Shown: positions 44,081 to 54,066 of the stretch, one piece after another | How the letters are laid out: the number at the start of each line of letters is the position of its first letter | How positions within the stretch are numbered: position 1 is the first letter of the stretch | Assembly: GCF_021729155.1 (NCBI RefSeq) | Contig: NZ_JAJQYA010000004.1 | Location: 186,001-250,000, forward strand | DNA: 64,000 nt | Reading direction: 5' to 3' | Source of the DNA: Membranihabitans marinus | Lineage (GTDB): Bacteria; Bacteroidota; Bacteroidia; Chitinophagales; Saprospiraceae | Notes under the pieces: model-generated | The model's database searches: none | Told to the model about the DNA's origin: nothing | What the model saw: the letters and a program-made list of their open reading frames with translations, nothing else | Position numbers and translations under genes: made by a program

Positions 44081-44934
44081 TGAAAATTACAACGGTCGTC
44101 TCTGGTTATTTTAAATTAGATGGTGGTGCAATGTTTGGCGTTGTTCCTAGAACATTGTGGCAGAAACTTCATAAGCCTGACGAATTAAACCTTTGTACTT
44201 GGGCCATGAATAGTCTGTTGATAGAAACTGGGAATAAAAAAATCTTAGTGGATACTGGGATTGGAAATAAGCAGATAGACAGAATGAACAAGATGTTTTT
44301 CCCTCATGGACCCAACACCTTGGAATCATTAGCCAATATTGCCATTAATCCAGAAGAAATTACCGATGTTTTTCTCACCCACCTTCACTTTGATCACGTC
44401 GGCGGAGCGGTTGACTTAGCTGAAAATGGCAACCTCGTTCTCCGTTATCCCAATGCCACATACTGGTCCAATGATGCTCACTATCAATGGGCCTATAAAA
44501 ACAATGCCAGGGAGCAAGCTTCTTTTTTAAAGGAAAATTTTGTGCCTCTAGCGGAATCTGGACAACTAAAAATGATAGATGTTCAAACCGAGGATGTACA
44601 TTGGATGGACAATATTCAAGTGCGATTTCTTTACGGTCATACCCATGCCATGATGATTCTCAAGATACCATTGGACGCAAAGCGATGGTTGTGGTATGGT
44701 GCAGATCTTATTCCCAGTCAATGGCATATTAGACGACCCTATATCATGGCTTATGATATGTCGGCCCTTCATACCTTGAGTGAAAAAGAAAGATTATTAA
44801 CTCATCTAGCGACATCAGATGACATACTTTATTTTGAGCACGATCCCTTTATTGAAAGTGCACAAATAGAAATCGATGAACGCGGAAGATTTGCCCTGAC
44901 CAAATCGGGGAAATTAGCTGAATTAATAGAATAA
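44080..44934 (+). CDS. metallo-beta-lactamase-fold hydrolase
   Basis: A 284-aa MBL-fold metalloenzyme, probably cytoplasmic, with the zinc motif T-H-L-H-F-D-H-V-G-G (HxHxDH), a further His in YGHTHAM and an Asp in YGADLIPSQWH. This is the quorum-quenching/AttM-like or general hydrolase branch; the substrate cannot be assigned. It shares the TAATG stop-start overlap with ribH and ends at a strong terminator. Coupling to ribH could mean a role in flavin metabolism, but no sequence evidence supports that beyond position. Confidence 0.85.
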   Translation: MKITTVVSGYFKLDGGAMFGVVPRTLWQKLHKPDELNLCTWAMNSLLIETGNKKILVDTGIGNKQIDRMNKMFFPHGPNTLESLANIAINPEEITDVFLTHLHFDHVGGAVDLAENGNLVLRYPNATYWSNDAHYQWAYKNNAREQASFLKENFVPLAESGQLKMIDVQTEDVHWMDNIQVRFLYGHTHAMMILKIPLDAKRWLWYGADLIPSQWHIRRPYIMAYDMSALHTLSEKERLLTHLATSDDILYFEHDPFIESAQIEIDERGRFALTKSGKLAELIE

Positions 44935-44972
44935 AAAAAAAGAGTCATGTAAAACTACATGACTCTTTTTTT
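44933..44972. terminator. bidirectional terminator between MBL and cytochrome c genes
   Basis: Perfect stem AGAGTCATGTA/TACATGACTCT with loop AAAC, flanked by A- and T-runs. It can end both convergent transcripts. Confidence 0.93.
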
Positions 44973-44994
44973 ATTCATCATTTATAATGATTTC

Positions 44995-45486
44995 TTACAA
45001 TGTTCTGAAGTATTCCAACAAAGCACGAGCTTCTTCTTCGGTAATATTTTGATCCAACATTGGAGTATTGTTAAATTCCGCCAAAAGATCTTTAGCCAAT
45101 GGATCTTTTTCCAACATCTCAGTTGGATTCATTATCATATTCATAACCCACTCTGGCGTTCTTCTGTCCAAAATTCCTTTTTGAGGTGGACCGATGATCT
45201 TTTTATCAACCGAATGACAGGCAATACATTTTGCACTGTATATCTCTTTGCCTTTTACTGACAATTTACGATCAATTTCACTAGGTAAATCTACCTCGGT
45301 AATGGGGCCAATACCTTTGTTTTCCAAATCAACTCTTTTACTCGCAGGCAAATCTGCTTGAGATGGCTCTGACTTCACCTCTTCTTTCTTAGTTTCTGTC
45401 TTAGCTGCTTGCTCACCTCCTTCTGATCCACAACTTATCATACAGAATACAGCAACACTGCTTAAAAAAATAACAACTCGTTTCAT
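44995..45486 (-). CDS. lipoprotein c-type cytochrome
   Basis: A 163-aa lipid-anchored monoheme cytochrome c for periplasmic electron transfer. The lipobox ends at Cys19 (M-I-S-C), followed by a Lys/Glu-rich linker. The heme-binding motif C-I-A-C-H is at 87-91 and the likely axial methionine is Met143 in NNTPMLD. The C-terminal helix (EEEARALLEYFRTL) is typical of class I cytochromes. Its oxidase or reductase partner is not in the window. Confidence 0.9.
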   Translation of the reverse strand: MKRVVIFLSSVAVFCMISCGSEGGEQAAKTETKKEEVKSEPSQADLPASKRVDLENKGIGPITEVDLPSEIDRKLSVKGKEIYSAKCIACHSVDKKIIGPPQKGILDRRTPEWVMNMIMNPTEMLEKDPLAKDLLAEFNNTPMLDQNITEEEARALLEYFRTL

Positions 45487-45613
45487 CTAATTAATTATTT
45501 ATCAAATAAAAATATTCCCATACAAAAACACTTTTTATATGTGGAAGCAATTTACATAATTTTTCTTGTCCTTTCCCTCAAACCGGAGAATCTTTCCCCT
45601 ATAGTTTAAAATT

Positions 45614-46966
45614 TTATTGACGATCAAAGGTCAATCTTTCTCCGCTTTGGTCATCCACAATTTTATCATTGTCATAGGCCAACTTGCCATTGATAAAGGT
45701 TCGCAACACTTTGGATTTAAATGTTCTTCCCTCAAAAGGTGACCATTGACAGTGGTAACGAATATTATCGGATTGAATAATTTGAGGAGTTTTAGTGGAC
45801 AATTGAACCAAATCAGCTTTGTACCCTTCTCGGATAAATCCTCGCTCTGCTACATCGAAACAAATGGCTGGGGCATGACTCATCTTTCGAACGATAAAAG
45901 GCATAGCTTCATCTATAGAATCCTGCAACAAACCGCGGTCAAACAAATCGACCATCCCTATCAAACTATGTTGTACCAGCGGTAGTCCCGACGGACAATG
46001 ACTATAATTGTTATCCTTTTCTTCTTTAGTATGAGGTGCGTGATCGGTAGCTACTATGTCGAGTTTGTCGTCCATCAAACCCTGTAACAATGCCCGTTGA
46101 TCGAATTCGTGTTTAATCGCTGGATTGCATTTTATCTTCCCTCCTAATGTGGAATATTCATTGCTATTGAAAGACAGATGATGCACACATACTTCTGCGG
46201 TTATTCGCTTTTCTTCCAATGGAATATCATTGCGAAAAAGGTATAACTCATCAGCCGTAGATATATGAAGAATATGCAGTCGCGCATTGTGTCTTTGAGC
46301 CAATTCAACGGCTTGTTGGCTACTTAAATAGCAAGCTTGACGACTGCGGATGGCTGGGTGTAGTTCAAACGGGATATCCTCTCCGTAAATAGATTGAAAA
46401 AATGCAGTATTGGCCCTAATGGTATATTCATTTTCACAATGAGTAGCAATCAGCATATTGGCTTGGGCAAAAACTTTTTCTAATTGCTCCATATCGTCGA
46501 CCAACATATTCCCGGTACTAGAGCCCATAAATATTTTTAAACCGCAGACGGTTTTGGGATCAGTAGCCAAAACTTCTTCCAGATTGTCGTTACTGACGCC
46601 CATAAAAAAGGAATAATTGACCGCACTGCTGCGTTTGGCTATTTGATATTTGTCTTCGAGAAGACTTTGGGTAATGGCCGGAGGTTTAGTATTGGGCATT
46701 TCCATAAAGCTGGTAACCCCTCCAGCCAAAGCCGCTCGCGACTCTGAATATATGTTGGCTTTCCATTCCATTCCAGGCTCTCGAAAATGAACTTGATCAT
46801 CGATTACGCCGGGTAGAAGATAGTCTCCTTCGAGATCTATATCCACATCCACTGCTTTTGAAAAACTTCCAATTATAGAAATTCGATCATTTTCTATTAA
46901 TAAATCACCAGTAGTGATTTTTCCTTCATTAACTATTTTTGCATTCCGCAAACCAATTGTAGACAT
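45614..46966 (-). CDS. pyrC: dihydroorotase, with altered first zinc-ligand motif
   Basis: Zinc amidohydrolase (450 aa) for pyrimidine synthesis, closing carbamoyl-aspartate to dihydroorotate. Most metal ligands are seen: Lys144 in GLKIFMGSS (expected carbamylated), His176 in ATHCENE, His231/His234 in HILHIST, and Asp308 in ATDHAPH. In the first motif the usual D-x-H-x-H is D-D-Q-V-H (56-60), so the first His is Gln58. I believe this variant occurs in related Bacteroidota, but it should change one metal site. An allantoinase or hydantoinase-like enzyme is the alternative. The gene diverges from purK. Confidence 0.87.
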   Translation of the reverse strand: MSTIGLRNAKIVNEGKITTGDLLIENDRISIIGSFSKAVDVDIDLEGDYLLPGVIDDQVHFREPGMEWKANIYSESRAALAGGVTSFMEMPNTKPPAITQSLLEDKYQIAKRSSAVNYSFFMGVSNDNLEEVLATDPKTVCGLKIFMGSSTGNMLVDDMEQLEKVFAQANMLIATHCENEYTIRANTAFFQSIYGEDIPFELHPAIRSRQACYLSSQQAVELAQRHNARLHILHISTADELYLFRNDIPLEEKRITAEVCVHHLSFNSNEYSTLGGKIKCNPAIKHEFDQRALLQGLMDDKLDIVATDHAPHTKEEKDNNYSHCPSGLPLVQHSLIGMVDLFDRGLLQDSIDEAMPFIVRKMSHAPAICFDVAERGFIREGYKADLVQLSTKTPQIIQSDNIRYHCQWSPFEGRTFKSKVLRTFINGKLAYDNDKIVDDQSGERLTFDRQ

Positions 46967-46983
46967 ACTCCGCTAAGTTTAAT

Positions 46984-46991
46984 TATTTTTG
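46984..46991 (+). promoter_or_regulatory. -7 promoter box (TATTTTTG) for purK-purE
   Basis: TATTTTTG fits TAnnTTTG, about 36 bases before the purK ATG. A TTG at 46957-46959 is 24 bp upstream, slightly long for a -33 element. Confidence 0.5.
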
Positions 46992-47026
46992 CTCCAATAT
47001 TATATAAAGCTAAAATTAATCTTTTT

Positions 47027-48172
47027 ATGGATATAGCCAATGTCAAGGTCGGAATTTTAGGAGGAGGCCAGTTAGGAAAAATGCTAAACTATTATGGCAA
47101 TCATTGGCATCTGCCTTTGTTTAATTTAGATAAAAGCGAAAATTTCCCCGCAGGGATCAATGCCTACCATTTCACTGAAGGAGATTTTAAAAACTATGAC
47201 GATGTAGTGGCCTTTGGTAAAGAAATGGATGTAATAACCATTGAAATAGAACATGTAAATATAGAAGCTCTTCAATATTTGGAATCAATAGGTAAAATAG
47301 TCCATCCTTGTTCAGAAGCTTTAATTACCATCAAGGACAAGTTTCTGCAAAACGAATTTTATGCTGCTCACTCACTGCCTACACCAGAATACAAGAGTTT
47401 TGCTTCTAGATCTGATCTCCTTACCTCTATACAATCTCACGATACCAAATTGCCCTTGGTTCAAAAAACCAGAGGAGAAGGTTATGATGGCAGAGGGGTT
47501 AAAGTAGTCGATTCGATGAAAGATCTCAGTGACCTATTGGAAGGCCCTTGTATCGTGGAAACCAAAACTAGGATCGCCAAAGAATTGGCCGTTATTGTGG
47601 CTAGAAACGACGACGGACAGGTAGTTTGCTACGATCCTGTAGAAATGGTATTTAACGACAACAACATCTTGGAATATCTCTACACCCCAGCCAACGTATC
47701 TGTCGACATCCAAGCCAGTCTTTTAAAATACGCCAAGTCCATAATAGAATTATATAAAATCTCAGGTCTATTGGCCATCGAGTTTTTCTTGGATACCGAT
47801 CATCAATTATGGGTCAATGAAGTAGCACCTCGTCCTCACAATAGTGGTCATCATACCATTGAGAATGCCGTCACTTCCCAGTTTGAACAACATTTGAGAG
47901 GAATTCTCAATCTACCTTTGGGAGACACTACCATGTTGCAACCAGCGGCAATGATCAATATTCTGGGTGAAGAGGGATATGAGGGAAAACCTTATTATCA
48001 AGGTATCGAGGAAGTATTTAAGATACCCAATGTCCATGTTCATTTATATGGTAAACCGGAAACCAGACCACACCGCAAAATGGGACATATTACGGTATGT
48101 GGCAATGATAGAAGTGAAATAGAGGAAAAGATTAAAAAAATAAGTAAAATATTTAAAGTAATAAGCAAATGA
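47027..48172 (+). CDS. purK: N5-carboxyaminoimidazole ribonucleotide synthetase
   Basis: ATP-grasp enzyme (381 aa) of purine synthesis, making N5-CAIR from AIR, bicarbonate and ATP. The N-terminus [17 protein letters not shown] is the family start, and the ATP-grasp core shows [17 protein letters not shown], the [19 protein letters not shown] strand and the metal-site [17 protein letters not shown]. It overlaps purE by 4 bases (ATGA), so the two sequential enzymes are translationally coupled. Confidence 0.96.
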   Translation: MDIANVKVGILGGGQLGKMLNYYGNHWHLPLFNLDKSENFPAGINAYHFTEGDFKNYDDVVAFGKEMDVITIEIEHVNIEALQYLESIGKIVHPCSEALITIKDKFLQNEFYAAHSLPTPEYKSFASRSDLLTSIQSHDTKLPLVQKTRGEGYDGRGVKVVDSMKDLSDLLEGPCIVETKTRIAKELAVIVARNDDGQVVCYDPVEMVFNDNNILEYLYTPANVSVDIQASLLKYAKSIIELYKISGLLAIEFFLDTDHQLWVNEVAPRPHNSGHHTIENAVTSQFEQHLRGILNLPLGDTTMLQPAAMINILGEEGYEGKPYYQGIEEVFKIPNVHVHLYGKPETRPHRKMGHITVCGNDRSEIEEKIKKISKIFKVISK

Positions 48173-48663
48173 AAGAAGTAAGTATCATCATGGGGTCAGA
48201 CTCAGACCTAGTCATAATGGAATCGGCGGCAGAAATCTTAAGTCAACTCAATATATCTTTCGAATTAACCGTAGTCTCTGCACATAGGACACCAGATCGC
48301 ATGTTCTCTTATGCCAAGGAAGCCAGGGACAGAGGGATTAAGGTAATAATAGCTGGTGCTGGTGGTGCTGCTCATTTACCGGGAATGGTAGCCTCTCTCA
48401 CTACCCTACCCGTAATAGGAGTTCCCATCAAATCCTCTAACAGTATCGATGGTTGGGATAGTATATTGTCTATTCTACAGATGCCCAATGGAATACCTGT
48501 GGCTACAGTGGCCCTTAATGCTGCCAAAAACGCAGGACTGTTAGCGGCGAGAATATTGGGTGCTAGTAATGTAGATATATCGAACCGATTGCAGGATTAT
48601 CAAAATGAATTAACCGGTCAGGTAGAAGAAAAAATCAAAAAGGTAGAAGCTAAGTATAAGTAA
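48169..48663 (+). CDS. purE: N5-carboxyaminoimidazole ribonucleotide mutase
   Basis: PurE (164 aa) moves the carboxyl group of N5-CAIR to carbon 4, giving CAIR. The class I motif [12 protein letters not shown] opens the protein; SAHRTPDRM and [17 protein letters not shown] carry the active-site His and the phosphate loop. It is the second gene of a purK-purE pair and overlaps purK by 4 bases. Confidence 0.97.
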   Translation: MKEVSIIMGSDSDLVIMESAAEILSQLNISFELTVVSAHRTPDRMFSYAKEARDRGIKVIIAGAGGAAHLPGMVASLTTLPVIGVPIKSSNSIDGWDSILSILQMPNGIPVATVALNAAKNAGLLAARILGASNVDISNRLQDYQNELTGQVEEKIKKVEAKYK

Positions 48664-48720
48664 TATTGGTATAAATAGATAGAATACACGATCTAAAATG
48701 GTTTTTATAAACTATTCTAG

Positions 48721-48728
48721 TATCTTTG
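48721..48728 (+). promoter_or_regulatory. -7 promoter box (TATCTTTG) for the DEAD-box helicase
   Basis: TATCTTTG matches TAnnTTTG and lies 22 bases before the ATG at 48750. It overlaps the TTG codon at 48726 from which the open frame could begin, so a start at 48726 is unlikely and 48750 is chosen. Confidence 0.6.
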
Positions 48729-48749
48729 CACACTTATACAAATAATTAT

Positions 48750-50012
48750 ATGACATTCAAAGATTTAGAAATCATTCCTCCCATACTTTCAGCCCTTTCA
48801 GAACAGGGATATACAGCACCAACACCCATTCAACAACAATCCATCCCCATATTATTACAGGGTAAAGATTTATTGGGTTGCGCTCAAACAGGAACAGGAA
48901 AAACAGCGGCATTTGCCATTCCAATACTTCAAAATTTATTGGCCAACAAAACGGGCACCAAGTCGAGAAACATCAGTGCATTGGTGGTTACACCTACCAG
49001 AGAGTTAGCCATACAAATTGATGAAAACTTTACCAAATACGGAAAGTTTACTCCACTTAGAAATACAGTTATTTTTGGAGGTGTAAAGCAAGCCAGTCAA
49101 GTAAAAGCACTGCGTTCAGGAGTCGACATATTAATAGCTACACCGGGACGTTTGTTGGATTTAATTCAGCAAGGTTATATCTCCCTCAACCATATCAAGT
49201 ACTTTGTATTGGATGAAGCAGACCAGATGCTGGACATGGGCTTTATTCACGATATCAAAAAGATCATTGCAAAATTGCCAACAGAGAGACAATCTCTGTT
49301 TTTTTCGGCGACGATGGCTCCTGCCATTGTCAATTTGTCAAAGAAAATATTAGGCAATCCCGAGCGAGTGACCATTGCTCCAGAACAGACTACGGCAGAG
49401 AAAGTAGAACAATGTGTTTACTTTGTACCCAGACAGAATAAGATTCCTCTACTCAAACATTTACTGAGAGAAGAAGATATCGCTTCAGCTTTGGTTTTTT
49501 CAAGAACCAAACACGGTGCCAATAAAATCGTTAAATTGTTGAATCGATCCGATATACATGCGGAAGCTATTCACGGCAACAAATCTCAGAATGCCCGACA
49601 GAAGGCATTGGAGAATTTCAAAAATGGGGATACGACTGTATTGGTAGCCACCGATATAGCTGCCAGAGGTATTGATGTAGATTCTTTATCTCACGTCATC
49701 AATTACGACTTGCCCAATGTACCAGAAACCTACGTACACCGAATTGGTCGTACTGGTAGAGCTGGAGCCAGCGGCATGGCCTATTCGTTTTGTGATGTAG
49801 AAGAGCGTCCCTACTTAAGAGATATCCAAAAATTGATTGGTCAGACCATACCCAGCGTAAAAGAACACCCATTTGACACGGTGGAAGATAATGGAGAAAA
49901 TAATAATAACAATAACGCAAGACCTCCTCGTGGCAATAACAATAGTCAGAACAACAGAAGGAAGAGTAATTATAGATCGTCCAATCGCTCTAGATCGCCG
50001 AGAAAGGATTAG
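48750..50012 (+). CDS. DEAD-box ATP-dependent RNA helicase, RhlE type
   Basis: RNA helicase of 420 aa involved in RNA folding, ribosome assembly or decay. All motifs are present: TPIQQQSIP (Q), AQTGTGKT (I), PTRELAIQ (Ia), TPGR (Ib), DEAD (II), SAT (III), [10 protein letters not shown] (V) and [10 protein letters not shown] (VI). The tail (about 375-420) is rich in Asn, Arg and Ser (ends NRSRSPRKD), an RNA-binding low-complexity extension. The start ATG at 48750 is supported by the -7 box just upstream. Confidence 0.95.
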   Translation: MTFKDLEIIPPILSALSEQGYTAPTPIQQQSIPILLQGKDLLGCAQTGTGKTAAFAIPILQNLLANKTGTKSRNISALVVTPTRELAIQIDENFTKYGKFTPLRNTVIFGGVKQASQVKALRSGVDILIATPGRLLDLIQQGYISLNHIKYFVLDEADQMLDMGFIHDIKKIIAKLPTERQSLFFSATMAPAIVNLSKKILGNPERVTIAPEQTTAEKVEQCVYFVPRQNKIPLLKHLLREEDIASALVFSRTKHGANKIVKLLNRSDIHAEAIHGNKSQNARQKALENFKNGDTTVLVATDIAARGIDVDSLSHVINYDLPNVPETYVHRIGRTGRAGASGMAYSFCDVEERPYLRDIQKLIGQTIPSVKEHPFDTVEDNGENNNNNNARPPRGNNNSQNNRRKSNYRSSNRSRSPRKD

Positions 50013-50031
50013 ATTTAAAGTAGTGTAAAAT

Positions 50032-50069
50032 AAAAAAGGCTAAAATGAGATCTCATTTTAGCCTTTTTT
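50032..50069. terminator. bidirectional terminator between helicase and yceI genes
   Basis: A 38-bp perfect palindrome (AAAAAAGGCTAAAATGAGA and its complement) with A- and T-runs at the ends. In RNA the central bases would form the loop. It serves the convergent helicase and YceI-family genes. Confidence 0.92.
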
Positions 50070-50088
50070 ATTTAAATGAATTTAATAA

Positions 50089-50667
50089 TTAAAATTCAAT
50101 ATCCGCCACCAAATCAAACTCATCATAGATGGCTTTATCTTTAAGATCATCGAAGAATGAAGTAGAACCATATCTGACATTGTACTTGCTTCTATCGATT
50201 TTCATAGTAGCATTGGCTTTATTACCATAGATGGAAAGATCAAAAGTTATCGGCTTAGTAATGCCCTTTATCGTCAAATCACCAGTGGCTTGGTATGAAT
50301 TTTTACCAGTAGCTTCTACTTTAGTTAATTTTAGACTAGCTGTTGGAAATTTTTCAACGCCAAAAAAATCATCTGATTTCAAATGACCTTCTAGTTTCCC
50401 TTTAGATGAACCTTCTAAATCATCAGCTACAATGGTTGACATATCGATCACAAACTCACCTCCGACCAATTGATCATCATTGAAATGCAAAGCACCAGAT
50501 TTCAAAGTGATGGTTCCGTAATGTGATCCAGTTACTTTGTATCCTTTCCACACCACTTTACTTTTGTCCAACTTTACTTCCTTGGTTACATTGGCTATTG
50601 GTGTAAAAGCAAACAATACACCAGCTATTAAACTAAATAATGCAAAATACTTCATTGAAATTTTCAT
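50089..50667 (-). CDS. YceI-family exported lipid-binding protein
   Basis: A 192-aa secreted protein of the YceI/polyisoprenoid-binding family, a lipocalin-like barrel that holds an isoprenoid in the periplasm. The signal peptide (about 1-22) is followed by the typical LDKSKVVWKGYKVTGSHYGTITLKSG, MSTIVADDLEG, HLKSDDFFGVEKFPTASLK and GDLTIKGITKPITFDLSI motifs. It is monocistronic. The start might be the internal Met5, with no change to the mature protein. Its ligand is unknown. Confidence 0.92.
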   Translation of the reverse strand: MKISMKYFALFSLIAGVLFAFTPIANVTKEVKLDKSKVVWKGYKVTGSHYGTITLKSGALHFNDDQLVGGEFVIDMSTIVADDLEGSSKGKLEGHLKSDDFFGVEKFPTASLKLTKVEATGKNSYQATGDLTIKGITKPITFDLSIYGNKANATMKIDRSKYNVRYGSTSFFDDLKDKAIYDEFDLVADIEF

Positions 50668-50854
50668 ATAATAATTGTTTTAAAATTTTTAATAATTGAA
50701 ATTTACTTAGCCTTTCCTAAGTTTTTAAACCTCTATCTACTGATCTATATTCGATCAATATAATAAGTCAAAGATGAATAATGTTAACGTCTTAGAAAAT
50801 AATATAGTTTAAAAAATTACCATAATCTAGATTAATATATCGCGGAACAGCACT

Positions 50855-51427
50855 TCATTTTTGATTTCTAATCTTACTGAGAAACTCCTTGGTGATGCCC
50901 AAATAAGAAGCGATCATATACAGAGGAATACGCTGCTCTAATTGAGGATACTGTTCTCTAAAGTATTGATATCTCTGTAATGCAGTAATTGAAAAATTGC
51001 GCACCAATCGCTCTTGTGATGCTACTAATGCCTTCTCTAATACCTTTCTAAACGCTCGATCCACTTTGGGTATAGCTAAGGTAATATCTTCTTCATCTTC
51101 GTAGGTCAACTGAATCACTTCAGTATTCTCGATACACTGAATGTTGTAAGCAGCAGGTGATTGAGAAATAAAACTTCCCAGATCGGTAGACCACCAATTT
51201 TCGACGGAAAACATAATGATGTGTTCCTGTCCATCTTCATCCAAATAAAAGGTTTTAGTACAACCTTTGACTACAAAACTATTGTATCTACACACATCTC
51301 CTTGTTGAACCATGTATTGGCCTTTGAGATACTTTCTGTATTTTAATTTAGAAGTTAATAAGTCAATTTCTTGTGCATCGAATTCCACATATTGATTAAA
51401 ATAATTCAGTAAAGGTTGATAAGGCAT
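50855..51427 (-). CDS. Crp/Fnr-family transcription regulator
   Basis: A 190-aa cyclic-nucleotide-binding-domain regulator. The N-terminal beta-roll domain (about 15-115) shows LKGQYMVQQGDVCRYNSFVVKG. The C-terminal helix-turn-helix (about 160-188) reads RIPLYMIASYLGITKEFLSKIRNQK. Such short Bacteroidota Crp-like regulators often sense neither cAMP nor oxygen in a known way, and no Fe-S cysteine cluster is seen. It sits alone between yceI and the GMC pair; the target genes are unknown. Confidence 0.88.
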   Translation of the reverse strand: MPYQPLLNYFNQYVEFDAQEIDLLTSKLKYRKYLKGQYMVQQGDVCRYNSFVVKGCTKTFYLDEDGQEHIIMFSVENWWSTDLGSFISQSPAAYNIQCIENTEVIQLTYEDEEDITLAIPKVDRAFRKVLEKALVASQERLVRNFSITALQRYQYFREQYPQLEQRIPLYMIASYLGITKEFLSKIRNQK

Positions 51428-51569
51428 AGGTTAAATTATCACAAGAATCAAAAGATATAAAGATGGTTGACTTCCAATCTAAAAATTAAGTAAGTAGTCT
51501 ATATAAAAATATACCATTGACAGGTGAATATCAATGGTATATATAAACTATCGTTAAATCTTGACTATC

Positions 51570-52286
51570 CTACCAAGAAGCAATTTCATTTCTCTCTTCC
51601 GGTTTGATATACTTGTCCATATATTCAGCGTCGTATTGCTTATTGTGTTTGGCCAGTACATCTTCGGGTACTCCATTCCATACATTGGGTGTATTACCTA
51701 CATATCCCAAATCATCGATACCTATTTTCGAAGTATAAAATCCTGTGGCTACAAGGTTTCTAATATGTGAGAAAAACTTAGCGCCTTGAGACAATTCTGG
51801 TTTTACATCATCGGGATAAGCTATATCTTCAACTATAGCAATTTGCTCATCCTTAGATAAGTCTACAAATATCTTATTATAGCGTTTATTGCTTTCGTGA
51901 TCCAACCACATTAAGCCCCCTCTCATCGGAACCTGATGATATGGCATATCTTTCACTATAAATTCAATAAAATCCGGTACACCTGCATCGGTTGCAGAGC
52001 CAGATGTATCATCTGCAGGGATAATAATATCTGACAGAACCGCTATAGTAGCCATTTCTTCTGGAGTAAAAAATGTGGTTGACAATAACTTGAGATCGTA
52101 TTCCATCTCTTCTGGAGTTCTTCCATATCCGTGTCCAGGAGCTGAATAATCCACTTTTCCATCTCCCAATACGGCTTCTCCTCCTTCACCATTGCTTTCC
52201 GTATGATCCAACTTACAGCCCGTCAATACAAAAGAACCTGCAAAAGACCCTACCATCAACGATTTAATTGTTTCTCTTCTATCCAT
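51570..52286 (-). CDS. gluconate 2-dehydrogenase subunit 3 family protein, Tat lipoprotein
   Basis: Small (gamma-type) subunit of membrane-bound sugar or alcohol dehydrogenases (238 aa). The N-terminus MDRRETIKSLMVGSF has the twin-arginine motif and the following L-T-G-C (Cys24) a lipobox, so it is exported folded and lipid-anchored. It then escorts its partner, the GMC flavoprotein, which has no signal of its own. The segment FFTPEEMATIAVLSDIIIPADD is the family signature. The codon before the ATG is GTG in frame (52289), but the ATG at 52286 is preferred. It lies 21 bases downstream of the GMC gene on the same strand. Confidence 0.88.
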   Translation of the reverse strand: MDRRETIKSLMVGSFAGSFVLTGCKLDHTESNGEGGEAVLGDGKVDYSAPGHGYGRTPEEMEYDLKLLSTTFFTPEEMATIAVLSDIIIPADDTSGSATDAGVPDFIEFIVKDMPYHQVPMRGGLMWLDHESNKRYNKIFVDLSKDEQIAIVEDIAYPDDVKPELSQGAKFFSHIRNLVATGFYTSKIGIDDLGYVGNTPNVWNGVPEDVLAKHNKQYDAEYMDKYIKPEERNEIASW

Positions 52287-52307
52287 CACTAGTTAATTTT
52301 CAAGTGT

Positions 52308-54050
52308 TTAAATATTCATTTTTTTCAATTCCCCAACCAAATAGTCTGAAGCTCTCCAAGCCAAAGCCAAGATGGTCCAAGTTGGGTTTTTATCTGCTTG
52401 CGATACAAAAGCACCACCGTCCATTACAAATAAATTTTTGACATCATGTGCTTGATTAAATTCATTCAAAACGCTGGTTCTAGGATTACTACCCATTCTC
52501 GTCGTTCCTACTTCGTGAATGATTTGTCCGGGAGCTTTTAATCCGTATTGTTCTTCAGGACCTGGTTTATCACCTAATGGAATACCTCCCATGTTGTGAA
52601 TCATTTCATCAAAAGTATCCACCATGTGTTTGGCTTGTTGTACCTCATCTTCTGTCCATTTGTAATGGAATCTCAAAACCGGTATACCAAATTTATCGAC
52701 TACATTGGGATCGATCTCGCAATAATTATCGTATTGAGGTATAGATTCTCCACGACCAGCAAAACCCACAGTTGCTCCATAGAATCGACGAATATCTTTC
52801 TTCAATTCTGTACCGTAACCACCTGCAGACTTTGTCTCTCCATCGATTCCCGGTACCAAGGAGTTTAAATTCTCCATTCCAAATCCAAATCCGTAAGATG
52901 GCATTCCCATACCTCCCCAGAATTCTATGTGATACCCTCGAGTAAATGGCAGTTTGGCATCGTTAAGCCACCACGGAGTGTACAGGTGCATCCCTCCTAC
53001 TCCATCTTCGTTGTAACGCTTTCTATCCATCAATGCTGGCACAATAGCTGTTCGTCCTGCACCAGTAGAATCGTGAATATATCTTCCTACGTGATTACTT
53101 GAATTACCTATACCATTGGGGTGATTAGCAGACTTAGAATTGAGCATTATCCTTGCCGAACTAGCTGCACTGGCCGCCAATACCACAACTTTAGCCTTAA
53201 TAGCATATTCCTGCATATCGGCTTTGTCGATATAGGATACCCCAGTTGCCAATCCATCTCCATCGGTCAAAACTTCTCTAACCATCGCCCCGACATAAAG
53301 ATCTATTTTACCCGATTCCATAGCTGGTTTTACCAACACAGAAGAAGAAGAAAAATCACCGTAAACCGAACACGACCTATTACATTGACTACAATAAAAA
53401 CATGGATTTCTTCTATCGTCAACCTTCTTAGTCAGAATAGACAATCTCGATGGGATGACGGGGATGCCCATTTTTTTAGCCGAATCGCGAACATATAATT
53501 CATGTAAACGCGGCTTTGGTGGAGGTAAAAAATGACCGTCGGGCTCATTTGGAATATTTTCCTTGGTTCCAAAAACACCGATTAATTTATCTACTTTATC
53601 GTAATAAGGAGCAACATCCTCATAAGAAATAGGCCAATTGTCTCCTTTTCCATCAAAATCTTTTCGCTTAAAATCCAGAGGTCCAAATCGCAATGAAATC
53701 CTTCCCCAGTGATTCGTTCTTCCTCCAAGCATTCGAGATCGAAACCAATCAAATTTTGTCCCATCTTTATGAGTATACGGCTCTCCATCTAATTTCCAAC
53801 CACCATAGGCCATATCCATCTCTCCGAAATGTCTAAAATCTGTGCTCGCCCCTCTCCTTGGTGATTCATAAGGCCATTTTAATTGAGTTTGCTGATCCGG
53901 ATTAGCGGGATCAAAATTGGGTCCGGCTTCCAATAACGCAACCTTCAATCCAGCTTCTGATAATACTTTGGCGGCCATACCGCCCCCTGCACCTGAACCT
54001 ACGATACAAACATCGTATTTCTTACTCTGTTCCTTTATTTGAAAAGACAT
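52308..54050 (-). CDS. GMC-family FAD-dependent oxidoreductase, dehydrogenase large subunit
   Basis: A 580-aa FAD enzyme of the GMC family that probably oxidises a sugar, alcohol or gluconate in the periplasm. It carries the FAD-binding GSGAGGG (18-24) and the C-terminal domain with HEVGTTRMG and QADKNPTWTILALA. A cysteine-rich stretch CFYCSQCNRSCSVYG (about 213-228) resembles the iron-sulfur ligand region seen in FAD-dependent glucose dehydrogenases. There is no signal peptide; export should depend on the Tat-signal-bearing subunit 3 encoded 21 bases downstream. No cytochrome subunit is adjacent. The substrate is not determinable. Confidence 0.9.
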   Translation of the reverse strand: MSFQIKEQSKKYDVCIVGSGAGGGMAAKVLSEAGLKVALLEAGPNFDPANPDQQTQLKWPYESPRRGASTDFRHFGEMDMAYGGWKLDGEPYTHKDGTKFDWFRSRMLGGRTNHWGRISLRFGPLDFKRKDFDGKGDNWPISYEDVAPYYDKVDKLIGVFGTKENIPNEPDGHFLPPPKPRLHELYVRDSAKKMGIPVIPSRLSILTKKVDDRRNPCFYCSQCNRSCSVYGDFSSSSVLVKPAMESGKIDLYVGAMVREVLTDGDGLATGVSYIDKADMQEYAIKAKVVVLAASAASSARIMLNSKSANHPNGIGNSSNHVGRYIHDSTGAGRTAIVPALMDRKRYNEDGVGGMHLYTPWWLNDAKLPFTRGYHIEFWGGMGMPSYGFGFGMENLNSLVPGIDGETKSAGGYGTELKKDIRRFYGATVGFAGRGESIPQYDNYCEIDPNVVDKFGIPVLRFHYKWTEDEVQQAKHMVDTFDEMIHNMGGIPLGDKPGPEEQYGLKAPGQIIHEVGTTRMGSNPRTSVLNEFNQAHDVKNLFVMDGGAFVSQADKNPTWTILALAWRASDYLVGELKKMNI

Positions 54051-54066
54051 ACATTCATTTTTATTA

